Assembly (NCBI RefSeq): GCF_009761675.1
Contig: NZ_QUZH01000033.1
Coordinates: 62,001 to 126,000 of the forward strand
DNA from: Bhargavaea sp. CC-171006
GTDB taxonomy: Bacteria; Bacillota; Bacilli; Bacillales_A; Planococcaceae
Direction: 5' to 3'
Length of the DNA: 64,000 nt
Part shown: positions 56,459-64,000 of the stretch, piece by piece
Numbering within the stretch: the first letter of the stretch is position 1
Layout of the letters: every line of letters begins with the position of its first letter
Program-made: the position numbers and the translations under genes
Notes under the pieces: model-generated
Told to the model about the DNA's origin: nothing
The model's database searches: none
What the model saw: only the letters and a program-made list of their open reading frames with translations

Positions 56459-58150
56459 ATGATGAAGTACATCATCATTGGTATTATCATTCTCATTGCT
56501 TTGATCATCGTCGCCTTCATAATGAGGCGAAAGCATACAGTCATCATCAATAAGCTGGAAGTAGAGAAGCTGCAGATCCAGCATAAGCCGATCCTTGAAG
56601 AATTGACAAAAGTGAAGCAACTGAATATGAATGGCGAGACGGAGGAGAAGTTCGAACGCTGGCGGAGCAGCTGGACGGAAGTCATGGATGAGCACATGCC
56701 GACCATCGACAACCTCCTTTTTGATGCGGAAGAGGCCATTGACCGGCTGCGATTCGGCAAGGCGGCCGGAATTGAAAAAGAGATCGAGTCTAAGATTTCC
56801 TATGCAGATGGTGAGATGAACCGGATTCTCGAAGAGCTGGATGAGCTGATCGGCAGCGAAGAGCTGAACCGAGTCGAGATGGAGGAGCTGAAAAAGCGCC
56901 ATAAGGCCGCACGCAAGAGCCTGCTCGCTCATCAGCATTCGTTCGGAAATGCCATAGGCCTGCTTGAAAAGCGCCTTGAGGCCATCAACCCCCGCTTTGA
57001 AGAGTATGATGAGCTGACATCAGCCGGCAATTACCTGAAAGCCCGTGAGACCGTACTCGGACTTTCCGATGAAGCCAAAGAGACGTTTGCGCTGATCGAA
57101 GACGTTCCGGTCCTCCTGACTGAGATCCAGACGAAAATTCCGCAGTCAATCAGGGATTTGCGTGCAGGCATCCGGGAGATGGAAGACGGTGGCTACTATA
57201 TCGGACATCTGAAGATGGAAGAGCGGCTATCGGAAATCGACCGTGAGCTGGAGGACCTGAAAGCGGCGCTTGAATCGCTTGAAGTAGCTGAAGTCAAAGA
57301 GCGCACTGCCTTCCTGGAAACGGAAATCAACGGATTCTACGACAAGCTGGAACAGGAAGTGTATGCCCGGCATTATGTCGAGGAGAATCATGCGCATATC
57401 GCCGCGAACCTTGGCGAGCTGAGCGCATTCACCAGAAGCACTGCGGACGAAGCACGGTTTGTGCAGCAGAACTACAGGCTGAGCGAGAAGGAAGCAGCCA
57501 TTCCTGATGCGGCACTGGAACAGGTGGCCGGCCTGGAGAAGCGTTTTGGTCTGCTGACGGACCGGCTCAATGCCGGACAGTCCGCTTCGTCGGTACTTGA
57601 GGAAGAGCTGAAGGCGATCGATGAGGAGTCGAGGCAGCTGCTGGACGAGCAGGGCCGCTTCTCCGATCGTCTTAAGGAACTGCGCATCAATGAAACAGAG
57701 GCTCGCGCCCGGCTGTCAGAGCTCGGAAGAATTCTTCAGGAGACGGACCGGAAGCTTTTCAAGGCGAATACTCCCGGAATCCCGGAAGACATGGACGTTC
57801 GTCTCGAGGAAGCGGAAGAGCAGCTGTTCATCGTCAGCCGAAATCTTCAGGAAATGCCATTGAATATGTCGCTTGTGAATGAAAGCCTCACAAAAGCGGA
57901 AAGCTATATTCATGAGGTCTCGCAGAAAGCAGATGAAATGCTGGAAAACGTCGACTTGATCGAACGACTGATTCAGTACGGCAACCGTTACCGCTCCAAC
58001 CCTGCAATCGATGAGCAGCTCGCAGAAGCCGAAGAGGCATTCCACCACTGCCGCTATGGAAAAGCGCTGGAAGACGCAGCATCCGCCGTTGAGGCAGCGG
58101 AGCCCGGGGCCCTTAAAAAAATCGAAGTACTTGTCAAACAGGAAGTCTGA
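56459..58150 (+). CDS. ezrA: EzrA, septation ring regulator
   Basis: 563 residues: an N-terminal membrane anchor (~4-22) with a short outside tail, then an all-helical cytoplasmic coiled-coil body of spectrin-like repeats. Typical EzrA segments include the FERWRSSWTEVMDEHMPTID block and the C-terminal LIQYGNRYRSNPAID, then the QNR-like patch region FHHCRYGKALEDAA. EzrA restrains FtsZ ring formation at the poles and recruits division and wall proteins such as PBP1. Start ATG 56459 or 56462 after GGGGGAC. Confidence 0.95.
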   Translation: MMKYIIIGIIILIALIIVAFIMRRKHTVIINKLEVEKLQIQHKPILEELTKVKQLNMNGETEEKFERWRSSWTEVMDEHMPTIDNLLFDAEEAIDRLRFGKAAGIEKEIESKISYADGEMNRILEELDELIGSEELNRVEMEELKKRHKAARKSLLAHQHSFGNAIGLLEKRLEAINPRFEEYDELTSAGNYLKARETVLGLSDEAKETFALIEDVPVLLTEIQTKIPQSIRDLRAGIREMEDGGYYIGHLKMEERLSEIDRELEDLKAALESLEVAEVKERTAFLETEINGFYDKLEQEVYARHYVEENHAHIAANLGELSAFTRSTADEARFVQQNYRLSEKEAAIPDAALEQVAGLEKRFGLLTDRLNAGQSASSVLEEELKAIDEESRQLLDEQGRFSDRLKELRINETEARARLSELGRILQETDRKLFKANTPGIPEDMDVRLEEAEEQLFIVSRNLQEMPLNMSLVNESLTKAESYIHEVSQKADEMLENVDLIERLIQYGNRYRSNPAIDEQLAEAEEAFHHCRYGKALEDAASAVEAAEPGALKKIEVLVKQEV

Positions 58151-58173
58151 CGTACATAATAAGTCAGGGAATC

Positions 58174-58207
58174 AGCCACCTCACAACTTGTGATGGTGGC
58201 TTTCGTT
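58174..58207 (+). terminator. ezrA terminator
   Basis: AGCCACC-TCAC (58174-58184) pairs with GTGA-T-GGTGGCT (58190-58201), followed by TTCGTTT. Confidence 0.65.
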
Positions 58208-58226
58208 TGGAAAGGAAGCATGCATC

Positions 58227-59354
58227 ATGATCTATTTTGACAACAGTGCGACGACAATGCCCGACGATCGGGTTCTGGATACATTCGTTAAATCCTCGAA
58301 GGCTTTTTTCGCCAATCCTTCCTCGCTGCACCGGCTCGGCATAGAGGCCGACCGTCTCCTTGAGCGGGCAAGTGAGCAAGTGGCCGAGCTTGCCGGTATG
58401 CCGGGAGGCAAGGTCGTCTTCACATCCGGGGGCACAGAAGCCGACAATCTGGCTCTTTTCGGCCTGGCACGCGGCAACCGCAGCCACGGAAAGAAGATCA
58501 TTGTGTCGGCAATCGAACATCCGGCCGTTCTGCAATCCATTCCGCAACTGGAAGCTGAAGGTTTTATGGTCGAGAGGGTCCATGTCGGCCGTGATGGAGT
58601 CATCGACATGGCTGACCTGGACCGCAAGCTGACGGCGGACACGTCAGTGGTGTCCATCATGCACGTCAACAACGAAACCGGCGCGATCCAGCCGCTTGAG
58701 GAGGCGGGCAAGCTCATCCGGGCCAAAACCCGGGCAGTTTTTCATTCAGATACGGTTCAAAGCTTCGGGAAAATCCCGGTTCCGATATCTGAGAACGGTC
58801 CCGACGCCATATCTGTGTCGGCGCACAAAATACACGGCCTCGAGGGATCCGGTGCGCTGATCCTAAAAAAACGTCATGAGCTCCAGCCAATCTTGTTCGG
58901 AGGCGGCCAACAGGAGGGCCTCCGGAGCGGAACAGTGCCGGTTGCGCATGCGGCGGCGCTGGCCAAGGCGATGCGCCTCTCCGTGGAAGAAAGGGACCTT
59001 GCACCCTATGCGGATTGGAGAAATGATCTCGTCCGCTATTTCGGGACTTTCAGCAAGGTGATGGTTCTCGGTTCCGAAAACAATGCGCCCCATATCCTCT
59101 CCGTTGCCATCCGGGGCATCAAAGGAGAAATTGCGGTCAATGCTCTGCAGGAGAGGGAAATCTATGTATCCACATCGAGCGCATGCTCTTCGAGAAGCCG
59201 CAAGGAAAGCCACGTTCTCCAGGCGATGGGTGTTCCTGATGATTACCGCCATGGGGTGATCCGGATCAGTTTCGGGCGGATGAACACTGCCGGGGAAATT
59301 GAGAAATTCAAGGAAGTATTCAATTCGTTCATGGAAACGATAGAAAGGGTTTGA
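58227..59354 (+). CDS. Cysteine desulfurase (IscS/NifS family, NifZ-type partner of ThiI)
   Basis: 375 residues. FDNSATTMPD start, SGGTEADN (~67-74), His98, Asp174, PLP Lys201 in SAHKIHGLEGSG, and the active-site Cys320 in STSSACSSRSRKES. It moves sulfur from cysteine as a persulfide. The gene lies 7 bp before thiI; in B. subtilis the equivalent NifZ-ThiI pair makes 4-thiouridine in tRNA, and the ThiI here likewise lacks a rhodanese domain, so the partnership is probably conserved. TTGGAAAGGAAGC precedes the ATG. Confidence 0.93.
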   Translation: MIYFDNSATTMPDDRVLDTFVKSSKAFFANPSSLHRLGIEADRLLERASEQVAELAGMPGGKVVFTSGGTEADNLALFGLARGNRSHGKKIIVSAIEHPAVLQSIPQLEAEGFMVERVHVGRDGVIDMADLDRKLTADTSVVSIMHVNNETGAIQPLEEAGKLIRAKTRAVFHSDTVQSFGKIPVPISENGPDAISVSAHKIHGLEGSGALILKKRHELQPILFGGGQQEGLRSGTVPVAHAAALAKAMRLSVEERDLAPYADWRNDLVRYFGTFSKVMVLGSENNAPHILSVAIRGIKGEIAVNALQEREIYVSTSSACSSRSRKESHVLQAMGVPDDYRHGVIRISFGRMNTAGEIEKFKEVFNSFMETIERV

Positions 59355-59361
59355 TCCGAAA

Positions 59362-60567
59362 ATGATGTACCATGAAATCATGATCCGTTACGGGGAACTC
59401 TCATTGAAAGGGAAAAACCGGAACGTCTTTATCCGCAAGCTGAGAGACAATATCCGCCGCATCATGAAAGACCTTCCGACGGTCAAGGTCAAATCGGAAC
59501 ATGACCGGATGTACCTGTTCGCGGAAGAAGGACAAGAAATTGAAGAAGCTTTGGAGCGTCTGTCCGATGTTTTTGGAATCCAGTCGTTCAGTCCGGCGGT
59601 CCGCTGCAAAGCTGATCTGGAAACGATCAAAGAAACTGCGAAACGGATTCTTTCCGATATGGAAACAGAAGGAAAGACGTTCAAGGTTGAAGTTCGGCGC
59701 GCAGATAAGACTTTCCCGCTGAAAACAATCGAACTCCAGCAGGAAATGGGAGGTCATCTGCTCCCGCTCTTCCCGGGACTGGTTGTCAGGATGAAGAATC
59801 CTGAAATCCGCCTTCTCATCGATATCCGTGAGGACGGAGCTTACCTCTCGACAAAAACGCTCCAGGGAGCCGGCGGCCTTCCTGCGGGATCCAATGGACA
59901 TGCGCTCCTGATGCTCTCAGGTGGGATCGACAGTCCTGTTGCCGGATATCTGATGATGAAGCGCGGCCTGAAACTGGATGTCATCCATTTCCACAGCCCG
60001 CCATTTACGAGTGAGCAGTCCAAGCAGAAAGTCGTGGAACTTGCAGAACGGCTAAGCGCATTCGGGACGCGGATCCGCATGCATACCATCCATTTCACCG
60101 AAATTCAGCAGGCTGTGCAGGATGCGGTTCCATCAGCGCTTACGATGACAACGATGCGCCGCATGATGATGAAAATAGCGGACCGGGTTCGGGAGGAAAT
60201 CGGAGCCAAGGCGATCGTCACCGGTGAAAGCCTGGGCCAGGTCGCCAGCCAGACACTTGATAGTCTGAGTGCCATCAATGAAGTGACGACGACCCCGGTG
60301 CTCCGTCCGCTCATCGCGGTGGACAAACTGGACATCATCAGCATCGCCGAAAAGATCGGCACATACGAAACGTCAATCCGTCCATTTGAGGACTGCTGTA
60401 CCATCTTTACGCCTTCCAATCCGGCCACCAAGCCGAAAACGGATAAAGTCATTTATTATGAGGGCAACGCAGATTTCGGACCGATGATCGAAAAAGCCGT
60501 GGCCGAACGGGAAATCATCGAGCTGCCGCTTAAAAAAGAAGAAGATCCATTTTCGGATCTTCTGTAA
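59362..60567 (+). CDS. thiI: ThiI, tRNA 4-thiouridine synthase
   Basis: 401 residues: ferredoxin-like N-terminus and THUMP domain (~1-165), then a PP-loop ATPase with SGGIDS at 186-191 and the later TGESLGQVASQTLDS. No C-terminal rhodanese domain, as usual in Bacilli; sulfur should come directly from the adjacent desulfurase. It makes s4U8 in tRNA, a near-UV sensor. Ribosome-binding site AAAGGG is modest and lies inside the end of the upstream gene, implying coupling. Confidence 0.95.
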   Translation: MMYHEIMIRYGELSLKGKNRNVFIRKLRDNIRRIMKDLPTVKVKSEHDRMYLFAEEGQEIEEALERLSDVFGIQSFSPAVRCKADLETIKETAKRILSDMETEGKTFKVEVRRADKTFPLKTIELQQEMGGHLLPLFPGLVVRMKNPEIRLLIDIREDGAYLSTKTLQGAGGLPAGSNGHALLMLSGGIDSPVAGYLMMKRGLKLDVIHFHSPPFTSEQSKQKVVELAERLSAFGTRIRMHTIHFTEIQQAVQDAVPSALTMTTMRRMMMKIADRVREEIGAKAIVTGESLGQVASQTLDSLSAINEVTTTPVLRPLIAVDKLDIISIAEKIGTYETSIRPFEDCCTIFTPSNPATKPKTDKVIYYEGNADFGPMIEKAVAEREIIELPLKKEEDPFSDLL

Positions 60568-60595
60568 TCAGACACAAATTTCCAGTTAACCTGCC

Positions 60596-60624
60596 GTATG
60601 ATAATCCGCCTCCGGTACATTCTA
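60596..60624 (+). promoter_or_regulatory. Sigma-G-type promoter of SASP gene 1
   Basis: GTATG (60596-60600), 17-bp spacer, CATTCTA (60618-60624), agreeing with GHATR and CATNHTA boxes of forespore sigma-G promoters. The same elements precede the second SASP gene. Confidence 0.7.
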
Positions 60625-60647
60625 TGTGCACAAGGAGGTGATACATC

Positions 60648-60854
60648 ATGGCAAACAACAACAGCAACAACTCGAATCAGCTTCTCGTACCTGGTGTCCG
60701 CCAAGCGCTGGACCAGATGAAGTACGAAATCGCTCAAGAGTTCGGAGTTCAGCTGGGTGCCGACGCAACATCGCGTGCCAACGGTTCCGTTGGCGGAGAA
60801 ATCACCAAGCGTTTGGTTTCGATGGCACAGCAGCAAATGAAAGGCCAACAATAA
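60648..60854 (+). CDS. Small acid-soluble spore protein, alpha/beta type (copy 1)
   Basis: 68 residues. [20 protein letters not shown] with the GPR protease cleavage region, [20 protein letters not shown] and TKRLV are the alpha/beta SASP hallmarks. It coats spore DNA and protects it against UV and heat; degraded by GPR at germination. AAGGAGGTGATACATC precedes the ATG. Almost identical to the gene 380 bp downstream. Confidence 0.96.
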   Translation: MANNNSNNSNQLLVPGVRQALDQMKYEIAQEFGVQLGADATSRANGSVGGEITKRLVSMAQQQMKGQQ

Positions 60855-60864
60855 TGCAATGAAG

Positions 60865-60896
60865 GCCGCCCGTCCAAGACGGGCGGTCTTTAATTT
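60865..60896 (+). terminator. SASP gene 1 terminator
   Basis: GCCGCCCGTC-CAA-GACGGGCGGT (60865-60887) then CTTTAATTT. Confidence 0.8.
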
Positions 60897-60976
60897 ATAC
60901 CGGTTCTTTCTGAATAAAGTGTGCGGCATAGTTCCGGATTATCCGCCTGATCTATTTAATTTCCAGAGATCCTGCC

Positions 60977-61005
60977 GTATGATAATTCGCTTCCGGCACA
61001 TTCTA
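60977..61005 (+). promoter_or_regulatory. Sigma-G-type promoter of SASP gene 2
   Basis: GTATG (60977-60981), 17 bp, CATTCTA (60999-61005), a near copy of the first SASP promoter. Confidence 0.7.
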
Positions 61006-61029
61006 TGAGCACAAGGAGGTGATACATCC

Positions 61030-61233
61030 ATGGCAAACGACAACAACAACTCAAACCAGCTTCTCGTACCTGGTGTCCGCCAAGCGCTGGACCAGATGAA
61101 GTATGAAATCGCTCAGGAATTCGGAGTTCAGCTGGGTGCCGACGCAACATCGCGTGCCAACGGTTCCGTTGGCGGAGAAATCACCAAGCGTTTGGTTTCG
61201 ATGGCACAGCAGCAAATGAAGGGCCAACAATAA
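61030..61233 (+). CDS. Small acid-soluble spore protein, alpha/beta type (copy 2)
   Basis: 67 residues, identical to copy 1 from SNQLLVPG to the C-terminus and differing only in the Asn-rich first residues ([10 protein letters not shown]). Promoter, ribosome-binding site and terminator are also duplicated, so this is a tandem duplication of a whole transcription unit. Same role in spore DNA protection. Confidence 0.96.
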   Translation: MANDNNNSNQLLVPGVRQALDQMKYEIAQEFGVQLGADATSRANGSVGGEITKRLVSMAQQQMKGQQ

Positions 61234-61243
61234 TGCAAGAGAA

Positions 61244-61275
61244 GACCGCCCGTCCATGACGGGCGGCTTTAAATT
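61244..61275 (+). terminator. SASP gene 2 terminator
   Basis: GACCGCCCGTC (61244-61254) pairs with GACGGGCGGC (61258-61267), then TTTAAATTT. Confidence 0.8.
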
Positions 61276-61356
61276 TGCAACCGCACTTATTACATAATCT
61301 GTCCCGGTCCATTCTCCTGCATCCTCTGGCTATATCTTCCGAAAACAAATTCGATT

Positions 61357-61385
61357 TTGAAACGCCGAAATGTTAGGCGTATAAT
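61357..61385 (+). promoter_or_regulatory. Promoter of the acyl-CoA synthetase gene
   Basis: TTGAAA (61357-61362), 17-bp spacer, TATAAT (61380-61385). The spacer contains an inverted repeat CGCC...GGCG that could bind a repressor. Confidence 0.75.
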
Positions 61386-61416
61386 CGATAGTGAATATGG
61401 AAAAGGGGTGACTGGC

Positions 61417-62982
61417 ATGAATAGAGAAGACCTGCTGGCACCGGAGCTGTATAACCTTGCTTCGGAATTTGAAAAATATGCCGATGACCCGGCGCGCAAA
61501 GCGTTGATTTGGACAGACGGACAACAGACACGGGAAGTGACATACCGTGAACTGATGGAGCGTGCAAACCGTTGTGCAAACGTGCTCGTGGCGCACGGGC
61601 TCGGAAAAGGCGATGTCGTCATCGTCATGATGCCCCGGCTGATCGAGGCTTATGTTGCTTATGTGGCTGCCCTTAAAGCCGGCATCGTCGTCATTCCAAG
61701 CTCTGAAATGCTCCGTGCATCGGATATCGACTACCGCCTCGTGCACAGCGGGGCCAAAGCGATCATCGCTTATGCACCATTTGCAGACCAGTTCAAGGAA
61801 GCCAGTCATATGGCCGGCGTAAAATTGTTTATTGTCGGCGATTCGGAGGAGGGGATTCCGCTTCTTGATGAAATGGAGCATGCATCAGACGCATTTGAAT
61901 CTCCCGAGACCCGCAGCGGTGATATGGCATTTCTATCCTACACGTCCGGGACGACAGGCAAGCCGAAGGGGGTTGTCCATACACACGGCTGGGGCTACGC
62001 CCATCTCCGGACATCTGCCGCAAACTGGCTCGGCATAGAGGATGGCGACACGGTTTGGGCCACAGCAAGTCCGGGATGGCAGAAGTGGATCTGGTCACCG
62101 TTTCTCGCAACGCTGGGCAGCGGTTCGACGGGCTTTGTCTACAACGGACGGTTTGAACCGAAAAAATACCTGGAGCTTATCGGGCAGTACGGGGTCAATG
62201 TACTTTGCTGCACCCCGACAGAATACCGGCTGATGGCGAAGACGGACAATCTTTCGGATTATGACCTTTCTTCGCTCCACAGTGCTGTTTCGGCAGGTGA
62301 ACCCCTTAATATTGAAGTGATTGAAACTTTCAGCCGTGAATTCGGCCTTGAGGTCAGGGACGGTTACGGGCAGACGGAAAACACGCTGCTCGTCGGAACA
62401 ATGAAGGGAATGGAAGCACGCCCGGGCTCGATGGGCAAGCCGACTCCGGGCAACCGGGTGGAAATCATCGACGATGAAGGTAAACCTTGTCCTCCGGGCG
62501 AGGCGGGAGATATCGCAGTTCACGTCGATACACCGGCGCTGTTCAGGGAATATCTGAATGATCCGGAGCGGACGAGCAGACAGTTCCGCGGGGACTACTA
62601 TGTCACGGGGGACCGGGCAAAGATGGATGAAGACGGTTATTTCTGGTTTGAAGGCCGTGCCGATGATATCATCATCTCCTCAGGTTATACGATCGGGCCT
62701 TTCGAGGTGGAAGACGCACTGACCAAACATCTGGCGGTTAAGGAATGTGCAGTTGTCGCAAGTCCGGATCCGGAACGCGGAAGCATCGTCAAGGCATTCA
62801 TCGTGCTCCGGAATCCGGAAGAAGCTTCGGATGAACTCGTGAAGAACCTGCAGGATCATGTCAAAACAGTTACGGCTCCATATAAGTATCCGCGTGCGGT
62901 CGAGTTTCTCGACGAGTTGCCGAAGACCGCATCCGGCAAGATCATGAGGGTCGAACTGCGCAAGCAGGAGGCCATGAGCTGA
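61417..62982 (+). CDS. Acyl-CoA synthetase, YtcI/MbcS-like (AMP-forming)
   Basis: 521 residues from ATG 61417 (AAAAGGGGTGACTGGC); the frame extends to 61357 through the promoter. AMP-binding signature SYTSGTTGKPKG (~183-194), DGYGQTEN, a GDRAKMDEDGYFWFEGRADD region and the C-terminal LPKTASGKIMR lysine motif. It should activate a medium- or branched-chain fatty acid to acyl-CoA; substrate not determinable. In B. subtilis ytcI occupies the same place beside the SASP gene and thiI. Confidence 0.87.
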   Translation: MNREDLLAPELYNLASEFEKYADDPARKALIWTDGQQTREVTYRELMERANRCANVLVAHGLGKGDVVIVMMPRLIEAYVAYVAALKAGIVVIPSSEMLRASDIDYRLVHSGAKAIIAYAPFADQFKEASHMAGVKLFIVGDSEEGIPLLDEMEHASDAFESPETRSGDMAFLSYTSGTTGKPKGVVHTHGWGYAHLRTSAANWLGIEDGDTVWATASPGWQKWIWSPFLATLGSGSTGFVYNGRFEPKKYLELIGQYGVNVLCCTPTEYRLMAKTDNLSDYDLSSLHSAVSAGEPLNIEVIETFSREFGLEVRDGYGQTENTLLVGTMKGMEARPGSMGKPTPGNRVEIIDDEGKPCPPGEAGDIAVHVDTPALFREYLNDPERTSRQFRGDYYVTGDRAKMDEDGYFWFEGRADDIIISSGYTIGPFEVEDALTKHLAVKECAVVASPDPERGSIVKAFIVLRNPEEASDELVKNLQDHVKTVTAPYKYPRAVEFLDELPKTASGKIMRVELRKQEAMS

Positions 62983-63040
62983 TTTTTGAGCGCTCCATCC
63001 TTCCCGTCCGGCTCAACCGGTACCGGATGGGCAGTGATCA

Positions 63041-63072
63041 AACCTCCCCCGGGTTCATCGGGGAGGTTTTTT
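63041..63072 (+). terminator. Terminator of the acyl-CoA synthetase gene
   Basis: AACCTCCCC (63041-63049) and GGGGAGGTT (63060-63068) followed by TTTTTT. Confidence 0.85.
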
Positions 63073-63126
63073 AGTTTGGTGTGCAAGCGGACGTCCGCTG
63101 CGCAGGAAGGAAAGGAGGGACTGTCC

Positions 63127-64000
63127 TTGGAAAGCAAGGAGAAAGCAGGCATCATCTGGGCGGCCTCCGCTTACCTGATATGGGGAGTGCTGCCGATCTA
63201 CTGGAAAGGCCTCGGTCATGTGCCGAGTGGAGAAGTTCTCGCCCAGCGGATTTTCTGGGCATCCATCACAACCGTCGCGGTGGTTTTATTGCTGGGCCAG
63301 GGAAAGCAGCTGGCCGGAGACCTTAAGGCCCTATGGGGAAACAAGCGTTCATTCTGGAGCCTGTTCGGCGCATCTGTCATCATCTCGGGCAACTGGTTCC
63401 TGTTTATCTGGGCGGTCAATAACGGACACATTGTGCAGACCAGTCTCGGCTATTACATCAATCCGCTTTTATCGATCCTCCTCGGGATCGTCTTTCTGAA
63501 GGAGAGGCTGTCTTCACCAGAAAAAGCAGCCGTTGTGCTGGCCCTCCTGGGTGTCCTGATCATCACCGTTTCCTACGGAACATTCCCGTGGCTGGCTCTC
63601 GGCCTGGCAGGAACGTTCGCCATCTATGGTTTTGCAAAAAAGACCATCCACTTGGATGCCCTGAGGGGCCTGACGATCGAGACGGCTTTTATCGCCCCGT
63701 TCGCCGCGGCCTATCTCATCTGGGCAGGAACATCCGACGGGCTGGCGTTCTTTGAGGCCGGAACGGGCACAGTCCTTCTCCTCGTTCTATCCGGAGCGGC
63801 AACGGCTGTCCCGCTTGTCCTTTTCGCGAAAGGGGCGCAGACCATGCCGCTTTATCTTCTCGGATTCCTTCAGTACATTGCGCCGTCGATGATGCTGTTC
63901 CTGGGGGTCGTGGTCTACGGTGAAGCATTCGGTTTAATTGAGGCGATCGCCTTTTCCTTCATCTGGGCAGGGCTGGTCCTGGTGACCGTATCGAAGTTCC
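63127..64000 (+). CDS. rarD: RarD-type EamA-family transporter (partial)
   Basis: Starts with TTG at 63127 (GGAAAGGAGGG eight bases upstream) and is open to the window edge, 291 residues. Polytopic, about ten predicted membrane helices. WAASAYLIWGVLPIYWKGLG at the start, LAQRIFWASITTV, and NNGHIVQTSLGYYINPL are RarD (drug/metabolite transporter, EamA) signatures. The transported compound is unknown. Only the last few residues should be missing. Confidence 0.88.
   Translation, partial: MESKEKAGIIWAASAYLIWGVLPIYWKGLGHVPSGEVLAQRIFWASITTVAVVLLLGQGKQLAGDLKALWGNKRSFWSLFGASVIISGNWFLFIWAVNNGHIVQTSLGYYINPLLSILLGIVFLKERLSSPEKAAVVLALLGVLIITVSYGTFPWLALGLAGTFAIYGFAKKTIHLDALRGLTIETAFIAPFAAAYLIWAGTSDGLAFFEAGTGTVLLLVLSGAATAVPLVLFAKGAQTMPLYLLGFLQYIAPSMMLFLGVVVYGEAFGLIEAIAFSFIWAGLVLVTVSKF

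Overview
The window is chromosomal DNA of a spore-forming member of the Bacillales. Gene order (acuB-acuA-acsA-tyrS-rpsD-GAF protein-ezrA-cysteine desulfurase-thiI-SASP-ytcI-like) closely follows Bacillus subtilis. The roughly 50% G+C coding style and CcpA, T-box, ribosomal-protein S4 and sigma-G type control sites suggest a moderately GC-rich Planococcaceae/Caryophanaceae-type species; the genus is inference.

Layout. 1-7560: acetoin/acetate genes acuB (partial) and acuA on the minus strand with a cre site; an SDR dehydrogenase plus TetR pair behind an 18-bp palindrome; acsA; and a long class A penicillin-binding protein on the minus strand. About 7610-49536: a complete ~41.9-kb siphovirus-type prophage of the skin/PBSX/SPP1-like Firmicutes group, inserted between the pbp1A-like gene and tyrS, flanked by a 35-bp imperfect repeat and two 20-bp integrase arm-type sites. 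49537-64000: tyrS with a T-box leader, alanyl-tRNA editing protein, cobalamin-binding-type protein, rpsD with its leader, a trans-sulfuration enzyme with a cre site, fRMsr, ezrA, cysteine desulfurase, thiI, two near-identical SASP genes, an acyl-CoA synthetase and a partial rarD.

Prophage organisation. Leftward lysogeny genes: integrase, a small protein, ImmA/IrrE peptidase, a lipoprotein and a cI-type repressor. These face a rightward early operon: cro, antirepressor, YqaI-like, YqaJ exonuclease, RecT, DnaD-type initiator carrying an 11-bp iteron array, a DnaC-type loader broken by an in-frame TAG, dUTPase, DUF1064 nuclease and many tiny genes, closed by a terminator and a late regulator. 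Late genes run terminase, portal, MuF, scaffold, capsid, connectors, tail tube, a tail chaperone pair with a GGGAAAG frameshift site, tape measure, Dit, a 1856-aa tail tip/fibre protein, holin and amidase. Accessory (moron) loci interrupt this plan: two lipoproteins, a counter-oriented gene pair, a DUF2441 (ADP-ribosyltransferase-like) gene framed by a duplicated ribosome-binding site, a tandem paralogue pair with Spo0A-box motifs, and next to attR a Panacea (SocA/DUF4065) antitoxin with a four-helix membrane protein.

Most interesting: the Panacea/membrane-protein module, the DUF2441 cassette, the amber-interrupted helicase loader, the origin-like iteron array, zinc-finger inserts in two unrelated phage enzymes, and the Spo0A-box repeats. 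All functions are inferred by reading the sequence; no database search was run.
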